Shown: piece by piece, positions 46,927 through 55,811 of the stretch
Numbering within the stretch: position 1 is the stretch's first letter
Layout of the letters: every line of letters starts with the position of its first letter
Virus record (IMG/VR): IMGVR_UViG_3300034196_000019
Span: 1 to 64,000 of that record
From: a virus
Direction: 5' to 3' (one strand)
DNA: 64,000 bases
Program-made: the position numbers and the translations under genes
Notes under the pieces: generated by a model
Told to the model about the DNA's origin: nothing
Databases searched by the model: none
Seen by the model: the letters and a program-made list of their open reading frames with translations, nothing else

Positions 46927-47100
46927 TTAGATATTATTATCTTGTTTAAATTTCTCAACAGCTACCGCAAAGTCTGATTTATCCATTGCAGTTACTTGGA
47001 GAACGACAGAAAGCTCTGGAATAAAAACCGCATCCCAATACATACCACCATCTTCACCGGCTTCCAAAGAATTCTTAGTTTCAATTTGAATCTCTTTCAT
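46927..47100 (-). CDS. Hypothetical acidic protein, 57 aa
   Basis: ATG after GGAGAGTAGTT. Begins MKEIQIETKNSLEAGEDGGM; acidic, beta then helix. The stop overlaps the next ribosome site. No family recognised. Confidence 0.7.
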   Translation of the reverse strand: MKEIQIETKNSLEAGEDGGMYWDAVFIPELSVVLQVTAMDKSDFAVAVEKFKQDNNI

Positions 47101-47102
47101 AA

Positions 47103-47309
47103 CTACTCTCCTTTAAAATTAAATACAGGTTTCATTTTCTTAATCTCTTTCATAATACGGATAAACTCATCTGTAGCATTTTCAGCATATAACATACTTT
47201 CTTCGCTAGATACTTGTTTCTCAAGATTATCAGAGTCTTTCACTTGCCAACGATCAAAGATAAGAGAAATATCTTCTCTTGTTAGGCTGTAGGATACAGG
47301 CTTAGTCAT
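47103..47309 (-). CDS. Hypothetical protein, 68 aa
   Basis: ATG at 47309 overlaps the previous gene end; the frame is open further upstream without a ribosome site. Begins MTKPVSYSLTREDISLIFDR; helical, basic end. No family recognised. Confidence 0.7.
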   Translation of the reverse strand: MTKPVSYSLTREDISLIFDRWQVKDSDNLEKQVSSEESMLYAENATDEFIRIMKEIKKMKPVFNFKGE

Positions 47310-47745
47310 ATAGCTCAATACCAAAGTTAATCTCCCCACGTACATAGTCTTTAGACTGAAAAGCATATACCTGTACTTCGGACGGGATATAGTTTTTGTA
47401 CGAGAACGATGCTGGTCCTGCAATAAATACTTTACCAAGTTTAAGTTTATTAACTGTTTTAGTATCTCCCTCTTTTAACAGAATACCAATCTTTGCAGTG
47501 CTGTGTTTTGCATCAGTTAGCTTACGACTTAGAGTAAACCAACATGCATCACTAATTAACTTAAGACAATGGACTATCTGATCAGGATCTTTGGAATTAC
47601 ATTCATAATGTAAAGGGTAATGCTTTACCTTAGACTTATCATCTGTGTATTCAATATCGAAACGCTCAAGTCGGTACAGGGCTTCAGTTTTATACTCATT
47701 TCCAATCTGACCAATTGTTTCTGTTAGATCAATTATATTAGTCAT
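47302..47745 (-). CDS. Hypothetical alpha-beta protein, 147 aa
   Basis: Begins MTNIIDLTETIGQIGNEYKT. Beta-rich C-terminal half (LKLGKVFIAGPASFSYKNYI, VQVYAFQSKDYVRG). No family recognised. Confidence 0.7.
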   Translation of the reverse strand: MTNIIDLTETIGQIGNEYKTEALYRLERFDIEYTDDKSKVKHYPLHYECNSKDPDQIVHCLKLISDACWFTLSRKLTDAKHSTAKIGILLKEGDTKTVNKLKLGKVFIAGPASFSYKNYIPSEVQVYAFQSKDYVRGEINFGIELYD

Positions 47746-47920
47746 TCTTCAGAGCCTGGTATGTTGAGAGAAAATACTTTGCACAAGCCTCTCCATAATT
47801 ATCATTCTCATTGTATTCACAAAAGTTATTAGGATTAGCTTCATAACTCTTCAGCCAAGACTCAAAGATAGCTTCAATATCAGATTGTCGCATTTGATAG
47901 TATTGTTCGCTACTACTCAT
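47738..47920 (-). CDS. Small acidic protein, 60 aa
   Basis: ATG at 47920 after GGGGAGATTCAATA, sharing one base with the previous stop (TAATG). Begins MSSSEQYYQMRQSDIEAIFE. No family recognised. Confidence 0.7.
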   Translation of the reverse strand: MSSSEQYYQMRQSDIEAIFESWLKSYEANPNNFCEYNENDNYGEACAKYFLSTYQALKND

Positions 47921-48132
47921 TATTGAATCTCCCCAAAGATTGACCACTCACCATCTCGGAAATCTCCGCGAGGATCACACTGTCGTTCTGTACCAAAGAA
48001 GTCATCTGAAGCTAGACTATCAAGAAGATCCTCAATATCCGCCGCTAGAATCTCTGCAAAATCTTCGTCTTCTTGAATAATGCTTTCAAGACGTGGAAAC
48101 AATTTAAGCAAGTTTGTTTGTACTTCGTTCAT
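47920..48132 (-). CDS. Highly acidic protein, 70 aa
   Basis: Begins MNEVQTNLLKLFPRLESIIQ, then EDEDFAEILAADIEDLLDSL; about a quarter Asp plus Glu. Such acidic proteins sometimes mimic DNA, but that is only a possibility here. Confidence 0.75.
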   Translation of the reverse strand: MNEVQTNLLKLFPRLESIIQEDEDFAEILAADIEDLLDSLASDDFFGTERQCDPRGDFRDGEWSIFGEIQ

Positions 48133-48281
48133 ACACTTTTATCTCCACTATATTCAGAAATAACATCCCCAATATTTGGAATCATATCATCCAGATAATC
48201 AAGCAATCCTTCGTAATATTCCACTGTCTTCTGAAGGATTGCGATTCGTTGTTCTGGGGTTTCGTATTTAGGGTTATTCAT
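48129..48281 (-). CDS. Hypothetical helical protein, 50 aa
   Basis: ATGA overlap. Begins MNNPKYETPEQRIAILQKTV; coiled-coil-like helix (EYYEGLLDYLDDMIPN). Starts within the end of the membrane gene upstream. Confidence 0.65.
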   Translation of the reverse strand: MNNPKYETPEQRIAILQKTVEYYEGLLDYLDDMIPNIGDVISEYSGDKSV

Positions 48282-48396
48282 CTAATTCCATCCATTGATA
48301 TATTTTATCAGTAAGCCACATAGTTGAAAGCATAAACGTGACTATACCTAAAGTATATAACAACAGTATAGATAAAATACAGGCCGCTAAAAGCAT
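48274..48396 (-). CDS. Small membrane protein, 40 aa
   Basis: ATG after AAAGGAGAGAAGAG. MLLAACILSILLLYTLGIVT then FMLSTMWLTDK: one transmembrane helix. Function unknown. Confidence 0.65.
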   Translation of the reverse strand: MLLAACILSILLLYTLGIVTFMLSTMWLTDKIYQWMELDE

Positions 48397-48415
48397 CTCT
48401 TCTCTCCTTTAATTA

Positions 48416-48444
48416 TAGGAAGAGCCCTCGACAAGAAGGCTCTT
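48416..48444 (-). terminator. Terminator-like hairpin after the SSB-like gene
   Basis: AGAGCC/GGCTCT stem (48421-48426 with 48438-48443), 14 bases past the stop; T run short and interrupted. Confidence 0.6.
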
Positions 48445-48457
48445 TATTCTTAGGTTA

Positions 48458-49534
48458 TTAGATCATGTGCAAGAACATACGACCTTCTTGCAAACCAATT
48501 GGAGCGAAGGGAATATCTCCAAAGTCATCAAAGTCTGTACCCTGTGGGGTAGGGCTAGGTTCAACTTTACGCGTCTCCTGTGGTGCTGTAGGATGAGGAA
48601 TAGCCTGTTCCGGTTGATGTTCCTGGCTAGAGTTGGAGGCTTTTACACGACCAAGTTCAATCAGCGCTTTCTGTACGTCGCTGCCTTCAAAGTTTGTTGC
48701 CAAGCTCATTGTAGTGATAATACTCTGACGCAGATTCTTCAACACTTCTTTGTCTTGTGGACCTTTGAAGTTAACACCGTAGATGTATTTATCATCCAGA
48801 GTAGGGATCAGCTTTTGCATAGCCTTTGGTACTTGACCGTTCAGCTTAATTTTCTCATTCAGATAATGTTTACCTTGAGACTCTTGGATGAATAATTGAA
48901 CATCAAACAATGCAGCCTTACCCAAAAGGTTCCCGATGTACGCTGGTTTTAGCAAACCTTTATCGTCCAGAACACCACCAGTGGCCTGAGCCAGTTTATA
49001 CAGAACAGTGTTGTTCTTGATAGACCAGTTACCGTCATCTGAGCGAGTTTCTTTCAGATTATAGGGCTTGCCAACTGTCTTACCAATTCCTTTGATGAAA
49101 AATTCACCGTTGAGTAACTGACGCAAAGGATGCTCGACACCAGTATCAGACTCAGCAAAGAACTGATCGTTGTTTACCATAATATCAGGAAAGTCAACAG
49201 TCAGTGCCACTTGTTGGCAAGGCTTCACTACCCATCGCTTGTATCGAGTCGGAATACCCTTGTCATTGTCTAGGGTTGCAAAGTACTGTGCAGAATTCTT
49301 CTTAAGCTCTTCAGCTTCATCCTCTTCCGTACCCTTGAACTCCATTTTGGCATCTTCTTGTTTTTGAAGACCAAGGTCAATTACACCAGAGACAATACCA
49401 ATCAGAGCTTCTGGACCATCCTGAGTGCCAGCCTTCTCTACAAGATACTTACTACGTGCGTCCCAATCAATCTCCTTACGATTCTCGTTGCTTGCAGCTT
49501 GTGGTGCGTTCTCAACATTAAATACGAATGCCAT
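48458..49534 (-). CDS. Single-stranded-DNA-binding-protein-like, 358 aa
   Basis: ATG after AAAGAGGAAATAACAG. The chain is alpha-beta with a Pro/Gln-rich linker at about residues 300-330 (PEQAIPHPTAPQETRKVEPS) and an acidic segment TDFDDFGDIPFAPIGLQ. DDxGDIPF resembles the partner-docking tip of bacterial SSB (DDDIPF). Here it is not terminal: 16 residues, ending GRMFLHMI, follow. An SSB role is inferred from this tail and from its place in the replication block, under its own strong promoter. Confidence 0.65.
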   Translation of the reverse strand: MAFVFNVENAPQAASNENRKEIDWDARSKYLVEKAGTQDGPEALIGIVSGVIDLGLQKQEDAKMEFKGTEEDEAEELKKNSAQYFATLDNDKGIPTRYKRWVVKPCQQVALTVDFPDIMVNNDQFFAESDTGVEHPLRQLLNGEFFIKGIGKTVGKPYNLKETRSDDGNWSIKNNTVLYKLAQATGGVLDDKGLLKPAYIGNLLGKAALFDVQLFIQESQGKHYLNEKIKLNGQVPKAMQKLIPTLDDKYIYGVNFKGPQDKEVLKNLRQSIITTMSLATNFEGSDVQKALIELGRVKASNSSQEHQPEQAIPHPTAPQETRKVEPSPTPQGTDFDDFGDIPFAPIGLQEGRMFLHMI

Positions 49535-49662
49535 CTGTTATTTCCTCTTTTTGCGATTTATATAGTTTGTCATGATTGACGTTTATTGCTTTCAGGGTTG
49601 CAGCTCCTACATTCGCCTAGGCTTATCTATATTTCCTAACAGGAAAGTAGTCTAGGACATAC

Positions 49663-49691
49663 ATTATAGCTCTTTTACATCTTGTGTGCAA
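49663..49691 (-). promoter_or_regulatory. Strong promoter, TTGCAC-N17-TATAAT
   Basis: TTGCAC at 49686-49691, 17-base spacer, perfect TATAAT at 49663-49668, minus strand, preceded by AAAATAATCC. Leader to the SSB-like ATG is about 120 bases. Confidence 0.8.
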
Positions 49692-49699
49692 GGATTATT

Positions 49700-49894
49700 T
49701 TATTTCTTTACCAAGAGAACTGTCCCAACTACAGCAAAAATAGTCAGTACAATTACAATAGGAATCCAAATTGGCGCCGCCACCCATACCCAGCTCCATG
49801 CAATAACACCACAAAGTTTCAACGTCATAAAGATTAGGAACATGATAGCCAAGATTGGGAATTGTACGGTAGTACTTTTAGTTACGTTTGACAT
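49700..49894 (-). CDS. Small membrane protein, 64 aa
   Basis: ATG after AAAGGAGAAATAAA. Two hydrophobic segments: about 12-30 (FPILAIMFLIFMTLKLCGVI) and 35-60 (WVAAPIWIPIVIVLTIFAVV), end LVKK. Inner-membrane hairpin; function unknown. Confidence 0.75.
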   Translation of the reverse strand: MSNVTKSTTVQFPILAIMFLIFMTLKLCGVIAWSWVWVAAPIWIPIVIVLTIFAVVGTVLLVKK

Positions 49895-49930
49895 TTTATT
49901 TCTCCTTTAAATACTAATTTAGTCGTCAGA

Positions 49931-50182
49931 TTAAATACTAATCAAATATGCTTGCCGAATCTGTTTGATTGGGTAGCAATAGTTATATTCAGAATTACGT
50001 GTGCTAGCTTTAAATAATCCTTGAGCAATACCAAAGCTCGCCAATGGGTTTAGAAATTCCCGAGGTGAAGCCTTATGCTTGAACTCTATCACTAGTTCAA
50101 AGTTTTGATTATCTGGCACTTCATGGTGGAAGTCTTTAAGGGATAAGTTAATCTTTGGAAATGGTGTTTGTTTAGATTTCAT
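49931..50182 (-). CDS. Hypothetical protein, 83 aa
   Basis: ATGA overlap. Begins MKSKQTPFPKINLSLKDFHH; beta then basic segment (GLFKASTRNSEYNYCYPIKQ). No family recognised. Confidence 0.7.
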   Translation of the reverse strand: MKSKQTPFPKINLSLKDFHHEVPDNQNFELVIEFKHKASPREFLNPLASFGIAQGLFKASTRNSEYNYCYPIKQIRQAYLISI

Positions 50183-50364
50183 TGTTCAAACATCTCCTTG
50201 GTGAAGCATTCATGGAAAACTTTCTTGTGAATGATCAGATCAGCATAGTCTCTGGTATAAAGATGATACCAGCTAATGTATTCTTTAGCATCTTCCTCGG
50301 ATGCAAAACATTCTTGAATACAATCCCAACCAAGGTCAGGGTTAGTTACAACGTACACATTCAT
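50179..50364 (-). CDS. Hypothetical protein, 61 aa
   Basis: ATG after AGGAGAATGAA. Begins MNVYVVTNPDLGWDCIQECF; the layout 'VYVVt.....cv.evFaseEdAkeYi' is a common short phage or bacterial protein type (beta strand, then helix) of unknown function. Confidence 0.75.
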   Translation of the reverse strand: MNVYVVTNPDLGWDCIQECFASEEDAKEYISWYHLYTRDYADLIIHKKVFHECFTKEMFEQ

Positions 50365-50402
50365 TTCATTCTCCTATTAATATTTCTATGTTCTCGGGAT
50401 GG

Positions 50403-50431
50403 ATTTTAGTCTGTGTTTGAGAGGGTGTCAA
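50403..50431 (-). promoter_or_regulatory. Promoter, TTGACA-N17-TAAAAT
   Basis: TTGACA at 50426-50431, TAAAAT at 50403-50408, minus strand, in the gap just after the polymerase stop. Confidence 0.75.
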
Positions 50432-50438
50432 TGAGTTA

Positions 50439-52760
50439 TTAGTGACACTCAGACCACGTTGAACCGCAAGCCCACTCAAATCCAAGATTCACATTAAGCT
50501 TTAGCAGCCGCTCAGTTTTAGTAATTGAGTCCTTAATGATTTTAGACATCGGACTAAATGCTACAAAGTAATTCTCACCAATATGCCCGACCGTACTGGA
50601 ATCTTTTGTCACTACGGCTTTTGCTTCCTCCTCCGTTTTAAACACTTTAAACGATACAAGACTTTTATGCAAGCTAAATTGTGCCTCATCGTGGTACGCA
50701 ATCATCTGTTGAATTGAGGGTTTGTTGTGAAGATCCCGATCAAAGACATTCCCCCACAAATCTAAACGCTCAAGTTCTTGGTGAATATAGACCAAAGTGT
50801 ATTTAGCAGCAAGACTCCCACAATTCTGGAAGATAGCGTTAATACAACTATGCGCTGATCGTGTGTAAACCTTACGCCCATCAATACCTTGTACAAATTT
50901 CTTCTTATTGTTCTCCCAGTGTAATTGCAAAGCATCCTTTAGCTGCTTAAGAGCAGGTACTGCTGCCCAGTAGTCTTCAAAAAGTTTCTTTGCGCGAGCC
51001 ATTGGGATGCTCATACTTTTTGAAATCTTAGCTGCTTGGGCGCCGTACATTAAGGAATAGCCCAGGGTTTTTGCTGTAGACCGATCGATGCCCATCTTTC
51101 TTGCGTTAACACTGTGAATATCATTAGGTTTCTCCGAGACTAGGGTTTTTGCAAGCTCATCCCCATAGTTATACACAAGGTCTCCAGAAGGTTTCTTTTT
51201 GAGTACAAAGTGAGCATTGCAAAGAGCCTCTAGACTTGAAAAGTCAAACCCCATCTGCACTTGATTTGCTGCACGATCAACCCCAAAAAGACTACGCATT
51301 TCATGCCCGTATAGACTCGTTACCCTAGCAATGTTGCAAACACCCCTGTGAGTGTATCTCCCAGTATTGGTTCCGTTTGTATTTGCAGGAGTTGGGATTC
51401 TACCGTCTGCCCGCATTTGAACTAAAAAGCCACTCGTAGGTTCCCCATCTTCATCCAAGCCCCCAGCAATAGAGTTCTTTCTGTGCTTATAAGTATAGTA
51501 TTCAACAACATCTTTTGCAAAAGGAAATTTATCAGCCATTGCTAGTAGGTTAGGGCAAATTTCTTTCTCTACACCAACGGTCAAGGTTGGGGCGGTTGGC
51601 ACTCGTACTGGTTTTGCGAAGTCTTTAGACAGCAGCCAAGTCTTAAGTTCTGTTTCTTTTACATCAAGCAACTTCAATCGCCAATCTTTAAACGGGCCCG
51701 TAAGCGTTTGTTCTACATATCGATCAACAGTTTTTAGGAAATCATCCTTACTCCTTTTCTTTTTCTTAGCATCTACGGTAAGATCGCGCTCTTTATACTG
51801 ACTCGGATTCCAAAACATAGATAGCAGATACCACTTAATATGTTCGCCGTCATCCACAGTAGCCTTACCTGTGGATACGATTGGTTCTTCACTCAATGGT
51901 AGAGAATAAGTCTTACCATAAAGTTCTACCTGACGGTCGTCTACGGATAGCTTTCCGCCGTGTTTCTCTACCCACTTTTCCATAATTGCGGAGATACCAC
52001 CACACTTCTTAAATTGGATTTTTGGTGGGATATACTGCTTTACCTCTCCCTTATTAAGTGGTTTTTCTGGCAGTACAGGATCTACGTTAGCTGCGATTAA
52101 ACGCATACGTTCTGTTAAGTCTGCTACGCAGTTCTCGGCTAACTCTTTATTGAATTTAAAACCATAAAGCTCCTGGGAGAGCGTAATATCAGCAAGTTTA
52201 TTTTCAAGCGCGTAGGCTTTACTCCAAGTATAACTATTATACTCTTCCATCTCCTTAAAGAATAGAGTTGCATTACTAGAAGTATCCTGAATGCAATATG
52301 TCAACATCTCTTCTGAGTATTTTGAGAAATCATGAAAATCAATTTTCGGATTGCCAAAACGATCACCCCAAGCTCCTAGACTGTGATCGATCACTGTATC
52401 ACTATATAGCAAATAACTTAAGACGAGAGTATCCCAAACAAGCACCGGATTGCCATATAGTGTAGAAGACTCCCCCACATACCCTATAGAGTACTCCAAG
52501 CCCATCCAAAGTTTAAGAACAGGTAGGTCATACATCGAAATATTATGCCCGATGATTTCAGTTACAGTTTCAAGATAAGGTTTAAGTTTAGTTTTAATCT
52601 CGACCTCACCTACAAAAGTAGCAACTTCATCTGTATCAATATCTCGACATACAACACACCAGACCTTGAAGTCGTCTTTTAAGCGATATGGGAGTTTTGA
52701 ATAATCCAAGCCATTTTGTAAAAGATCATTTGCCTCAATATCTAGTACTACCCGTTTCAT
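50439..52760 (-). CDS. Family-A (Pol I type) replicative DNA polymerase with 3'-5' exonuclease, 773 aa
   Basis: ATG after GTAGGAGAAGGTA. Exonuclease motifs: VVLDIEANDLL (Exo I), HNISMYDLPVL (Exo II), YCIQDTSSNA (Exo III, YxxxD). Polymerase motifs: QMGFDFSSLEAL (A), RSTAKTLGYSLMYG (B), IAYHDEAQF (C, HDE). Length fits T7-like polymerases; T7 polymerase uses host thioredoxin, but no clear thioredoxin loop could be identified here. It works with the primase-helicase and exonuclease genes of the same block. Two genes of a likely homing cassette separate it from the helicase. Confidence 0.95.
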   Translation of the reverse strand: MKRVVLDIEANDLLQNGLDYSKLPYRLKDDFKVWCVVCRDIDTDEVATFVGEVEIKTKLKPYLETVTEIIGHNISMYDLPVLKLWMGLEYSIGYVGESSTLYGNPVLVWDTLVLSYLLYSDTVIDHSLGAWGDRFGNPKIDFHDFSKYSEEMLTYCIQDTSSNATLFFKEMEEYNSYTWSKAYALENKLADITLSQELYGFKFNKELAENCVADLTERMRLIAANVDPVLPEKPLNKGEVKQYIPPKIQFKKCGGISAIMEKWVEKHGGKLSVDDRQVELYGKTYSLPLSEEPIVSTGKATVDDGEHIKWYLLSMFWNPSQYKERDLTVDAKKKKRSKDDFLKTVDRYVEQTLTGPFKDWRLKLLDVKETELKTWLLSKDFAKPVRVPTAPTLTVGVEKEICPNLLAMADKFPFAKDVVEYYTYKHRKNSIAGGLDEDGEPTSGFLVQMRADGRIPTPANTNGTNTGRYTHRGVCNIARVTSLYGHEMRSLFGVDRAANQVQMGFDFSSLEALCNAHFVLKKKPSGDLVYNYGDELAKTLVSEKPNDIHSVNARKMGIDRSTAKTLGYSLMYGAQAAKISKSMSIPMARAKKLFEDYWAAVPALKQLKDALQLHWENNKKKFVQGIDGRKVYTRSAHSCINAIFQNCGSLAAKYTLVYIHQELERLDLWGNVFDRDLHNKPSIQQMIAYHDEAQFSLHKSLVSFKVFKTEEEAKAVVTKDSSTVGHIGENYFVAFSPMSKIIKDSITKTERLLKLNVNLGFEWACGSTWSECH

Positions 52761-52769
52761 TACCTTCTC

Positions 52770-53357
52770 CTACAGATTTTCATGGTCTAAATTTGCTCTG
52801 ACGTATCTTAAGAAATAGCGCTTAACGCTTGTTTCATTAATGCCAAGCTCTCTGGAAACCTCCATAAAGCCTCCGCCTTGCAGTATACGCTTAGTTACTT
52901 GAACTTCAAGCTCTTCTTTTGTTTGTCCTCGCCTCTGAGCTACGAGAAAGCTTTTCCTATACACCTGATCGTAGTCTCCAATATACAGACAGATAGTTGG
53001 TAATTCAAGCCCTTTCATCTCAGCAATTTTTCTAGCTGAAACGCCTTCTGCAATTAACAGTCGAATTTCTCTTGTTAATTCTAGGTTATCTTTATCGTAT
53101 TCAGCTTTACATTTTGCAAGATTATGCCCTGAGATATACCAATATGGAGCGTGTCTCTCCCAGCCAATTTCTCTTGCAATCTGAGCACTGCTCTTACCTA
53201 AAAGTATTTCTGAATGGATAAAAAGACAGAATTCCCCGAAGTTTTTATATCCAAATCTTTTTGCTGTATTGTGTCTTTTATTTAAAGAGGATACAGCTTT
53301 ACCATATCCAACAATAGTTTCACCATACATATTATAGGCGGCTGTTTGATCCACCAT
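52770..53357 (-). CDS. Helix-turn-helix-rich DNA-binding protein, 195 aa
   Basis: ATG with GGCGGGCAT upstream (weak). Several HTH-like units: SSAQIAREIGWERHAPYWYI (about 57-75), EGVSARKIAEMKGLELPTIC (about 107-125) and GGFMEVSRELGINETSVKRY (about 165-185). Located between the polymerase and a small GIY-YIG gene; the pair looks like a nuclease domain and its DNA-binding domain encoded separately. Function inferred. Confidence 0.7.
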   Translation of the reverse strand: MVDQTAAYNMYGETIVGYGKAVSSLNKRHNTAKRFGYKNFGEFCLFIHSEILLGKSSAQIAREIGWERHAPYWYISGHNLAKCKAEYDKDNLELTREIRLLIAEGVSARKIAEMKGLELPTICLYIGDYDQVYRKSFLVAQRRGQTKEELEVQVTKRILQGGGFMEVSRELGINETSVKRYFLRYVRANLDHENL

Positions 53358-53375
53358 ATGCCCGCCTATAAGAGC

Positions 53376-53684
53376 CTAAGAAATATTGTAGTATTCAGGT
53401 GATTCAACAGCGTTTAAACTAACGATCCATTTGTTTTCAGTTTCCAATAAAAGCTTCTTGTCAGGAACTTCTTCGAGGATTTTTGCAGAAAGTCTGGCGC
53501 CTTTAGCCATATCGTCTTTCATTAAGGGGCAAGAACTACTTCCATAATAAGGTAATCCAGTTTTAGCTGAAACAATTCGATCAATACCACGTATGTTCTC
53601 AATAAAACATTCAGCCTTAGATCCAACGTAAAACCGTCTACCCTCTGTTTTATCTAAATTGGTTAGCAAATAAATTATATTCAA
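53376..53684 (-). CDS. GIY-YIG endonuclease-like protein, 102 aa
   Basis: TTG start after GGGAGAAATA. Begins MNIIYLLTNLDKTEGRRFYV with GSKAE, i.e. the 'IYLLTN ... FYVG' signature of GIY-YIG nucleases, then PYYGSSSCPL and ETENKWI near the end (Glu of the active site region). Probable homing nuclease inserted between replication genes. Confidence 0.8.
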   Translation of the reverse strand: MNIIYLLTNLDKTEGRRFYVGSKAECFIENIRGIDRIVSAKTGLPYYGSSSCPLMKDDMAKGARLSAKILEEVPDKKLLLETENKWIVSLNAVESPEYYNIS

Positions 53685-53707
53685 TATTTCTCCCTATTAA
53701 TTAAATT

Positions 53708-55375
53708 CTAAAATTGTGATACATCGTCTTCTTGAAGTAGCACCTCCCACGACACATCATCTACTGTGAATGAGTCAGCTACACCAAGATAACTCCATGG
53801 GCGGTTCTTCAATACTGTCAATCTTACACGACCACGGCTTCGGTCTGGTAGTATTTCCGGCTCTAGACCAATAATAATAAAGCTCAATTGTTCCAAGGCA
53901 GCACTGCCCCGCATCATCTCCTTTGTCACCATTACCCAATAGGGCTTAGGCTCTTCTCCATCCTTGAGTTTAGGCGGCTTGAATTGCTCTGCTGCACTGC
54001 GGTTGATATGGCTCACTGCAATAATACACACATCATTGGCTGCACAGAATGCTGCAAGCTCTGTCATCACCATATCAAGCTCTTTACGCTCATCAGCAAC
54101 ATTACTGCCTGAGATAACCAAGCTTAAGTGATCTAGGAGAATAAAGCTACAACCTTCTACCAAGTGCATGTGTTTAATTTTAGCCATAAGCTCTGTGATT
54201 GGCAGGCTACCGAAGTGACCTAGCATAACAAGACCATCATTGTCAATAATATCTTGACGTGCTTGTTCAATCTTCTCTCGTGTGCTCACTTTAAGCGGAT
54301 TATTCTTAAATTCAAGATAGTTCACTTTAAGCTTTGCTGCAATCAGGCGCTGCATTGTCTCCTTATTTGTTTCCTCAAGATAGATCATGCCTAGCTTCTC
54401 GCCTGCTTCCATAAACGCAGATGCGAAGATACTTGTTACTGTACTTTTCCCTACGCCACTGGGGCTTGTAAGCAAGACTAGTTCTCGCAAACGAAAACCG
54501 TGAAGCTTATCCATGAGTTTAGGGAAGCTTGGAACATATACACCCTCTGGGCGAGGTTCAAGCAACTCATCTAGAGAGATATCTACAGCCTTAACGATCT
54601 TCTCTGAAGAATATGGGCGGCGACCAAACTGAATAAGTTTAGCTAGCTCATTAGACTTACCAGCTTGCAAGAAGTCGCTTGCATCCTTAAAGCCATCCTC
54701 TGGAGTTACAGTAAACAAAGACTGACCATTGCCTACCAAAGCACTTGCAATAGCTTCACGGGCCTCGTGGCCCTTCATAATCCCTTTCTTAAGCTCTGCT
54801 GGTGTACAGTGGTCATCGTCCATAAAGATGGTCAGAGCATCATAAGACAGAATGTAATCATTGTTATGCAGAATGCTCTCTACTGCGTTAGCTGTACCAA
54901 GAGGAATACTAGCTACTAGGGGTTCAATACCTTCAAACTTCGTCCCTTTAACAGAACCTACTGCGGCCTGGAAAACTGCTAGGCAGTCGTGCTGACCCTC
55001 GGTGAGAATAAGATTGCTACGCTTACGATTCTGTTTTTCTGCAATAGACTGACCAAATAGCTTGTTACTGATGCTAACAGAGCCAACTACACTCCAATGA
55101 TATTTCTCTTCCTTAGATTTAGTAAGGTCTTGCTTCGTATATCCTGTAACTTTATCTTTCTGATTGTATGACGGAAAGTATACGGCAATCGGCGTGCTAC
55201 CGTCCTTTGGGTCTACTGCCACCTTTACACCAAAGCGCTCAAGAGTTTCCTTGCGGATGCCGCGCTCTGGTAGATCTCTTGCCCCGTATGTTTCAATCTC
55301 TTTAATCGTTTCTTTAGGCTGAAAATCTTGCATTACTTCCCCCTGCTTACCAAATTTCTTACGTTCATAGCCCAC
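53708..55375 (-). CDS. Fused DNA primase-helicase (T7 gp4 type), 555 aa
   Basis: GTG start after GAGGAGAATCTT. N-terminal part without an obvious zinc finger, then TOPRIM motifs SNLILTEGQHDCLA (about residue 120) and LTIFMDDDHC (about 180). RecA-like helicase: Walker A LTSPSGVGKSTVT (about 300), IYLEET, Walker B-like FILLDHLSLV (about 415), IAVSHINRSA and a C-terminal acidic end. DnaB/gp4-type hexameric helicase that unwinds and probably primes at forks. Missing zinc finger suggests a reduced primase. Confidence 0.9.
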   Translation of the reverse strand: MGYERKKFGKQGEVMQDFQPKETIKEIETYGARDLPERGIRKETLERFGVKVAVDPKDGSTPIAVYFPSYNQKDKVTGYTKQDLTKSKEEKYHWSVVGSVSISNKLFGQSIAEKQNRKRSNLILTEGQHDCLAVFQAAVGSVKGTKFEGIEPLVASIPLGTANAVESILHNNDYILSYDALTIFMDDDHCTPAELKKGIMKGHEAREAIASALVGNGQSLFTVTPEDGFKDASDFLQAGKSNELAKLIQFGRRPYSSEKIVKAVDISLDELLEPRPEGVYVPSFPKLMDKLHGFRLRELVLLTSPSGVGKSTVTSIFASAFMEAGEKLGMIYLEETNKETMQRLIAAKLKVNYLEFKNNPLKVSTREKIEQARQDIIDNDGLVMLGHFGSLPITELMAKIKHMHLVEGCSFILLDHLSLVISGSNVADERKELDMVMTELAAFCAANDVCIIAVSHINRSAAEQFKPPKLKDGEEPKPYWVMVTKEMMRGSAALEQLSFIIIGLEPEILPDRSRGRVRLTVLKNRPWSYLGVADSFTVDDVSWEVLLQEDDVSQF

Positions 55376-55392
55376 AAGATTCTCCTCTTGAA

Positions 55393-55563
55393 TTATTTAC
55401 TAGTGGAAAACATCTTTTCTAGGATTTCGCACCAGTCCGGTTTGTTTTCTTCTTCGTACTTAAATTTGAATTTAATTGCATCGTCTTCAGAAAGAAATAT
55501 ACCCTTTGTATTATCAGGGCTGGGATAATAGTTATACCAAGCATTTACTAGATAGACTTTCAT
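55393..55563 (-). CDS. Hypothetical protein, 56 aa
   Basis: ATG after GGGGAGTAAATC. Begins MKVYLVNAWYNYYPSPDNTK; 'vYLVnaw.....' strand followed by FLSEDDAIKFKF helix, the same small-protein layout as 50179-50364. Function unknown. Confidence 0.7.
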   Translation of the reverse strand: MKVYLVNAWYNYYPSPDNTKGIFLSEDDAIKFKFKYEEENKPDWCEILEKMFSTSK

Positions 55564-55811
55564 GATTTACTCCCCTTAAATTCCATAGCGGCCACCCAAA
55601 TACGATAAGCATTCTTTGGAGTATCCCACTTATACTCTCCATCTTCCATAATTACAAGGTCATAATGCTGACGTTTGCGACGTAGGAAGAAAGCATATTC
55701 TTCGTTGTACCATTCTTGGAAGCTGGCCCTATGCGGGTGATTCTTGTCAAGAATATTCTCAGAATTTCCAGAATGGTTTGCTTGGCTCTGTGTCTGATTT
55801 AGCTGGCTCAT
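55560..55811 (-). CDS. Hypothetical basic/polar protein, 83 aa
   Basis: Begins MSQLNQTQSQANHSGNSENI with a Gln/Asn-rich disordered start, then EWYNEEYAFFLRRKRQHYDL and DGEYKWDTPKNAYRIWVAAM. Overlaps the lipoprotein-like gene by about 50 bases. No family recognised. Confidence 0.7.
   Translation of the reverse strand: MSQLNQTQSQANHSGNSENILDKNHPHRASFQEWYNEEYAFFLRRKRQHYDLVIMEDGEYKWDTPKNAYRIWVAAMEFKGSKS

Noticed and set aside
50439-52760. Intein or intron in the DNA polymerase gene
   Set aside because: Exonuclease and polymerase motifs are continuous and evenly spaced.
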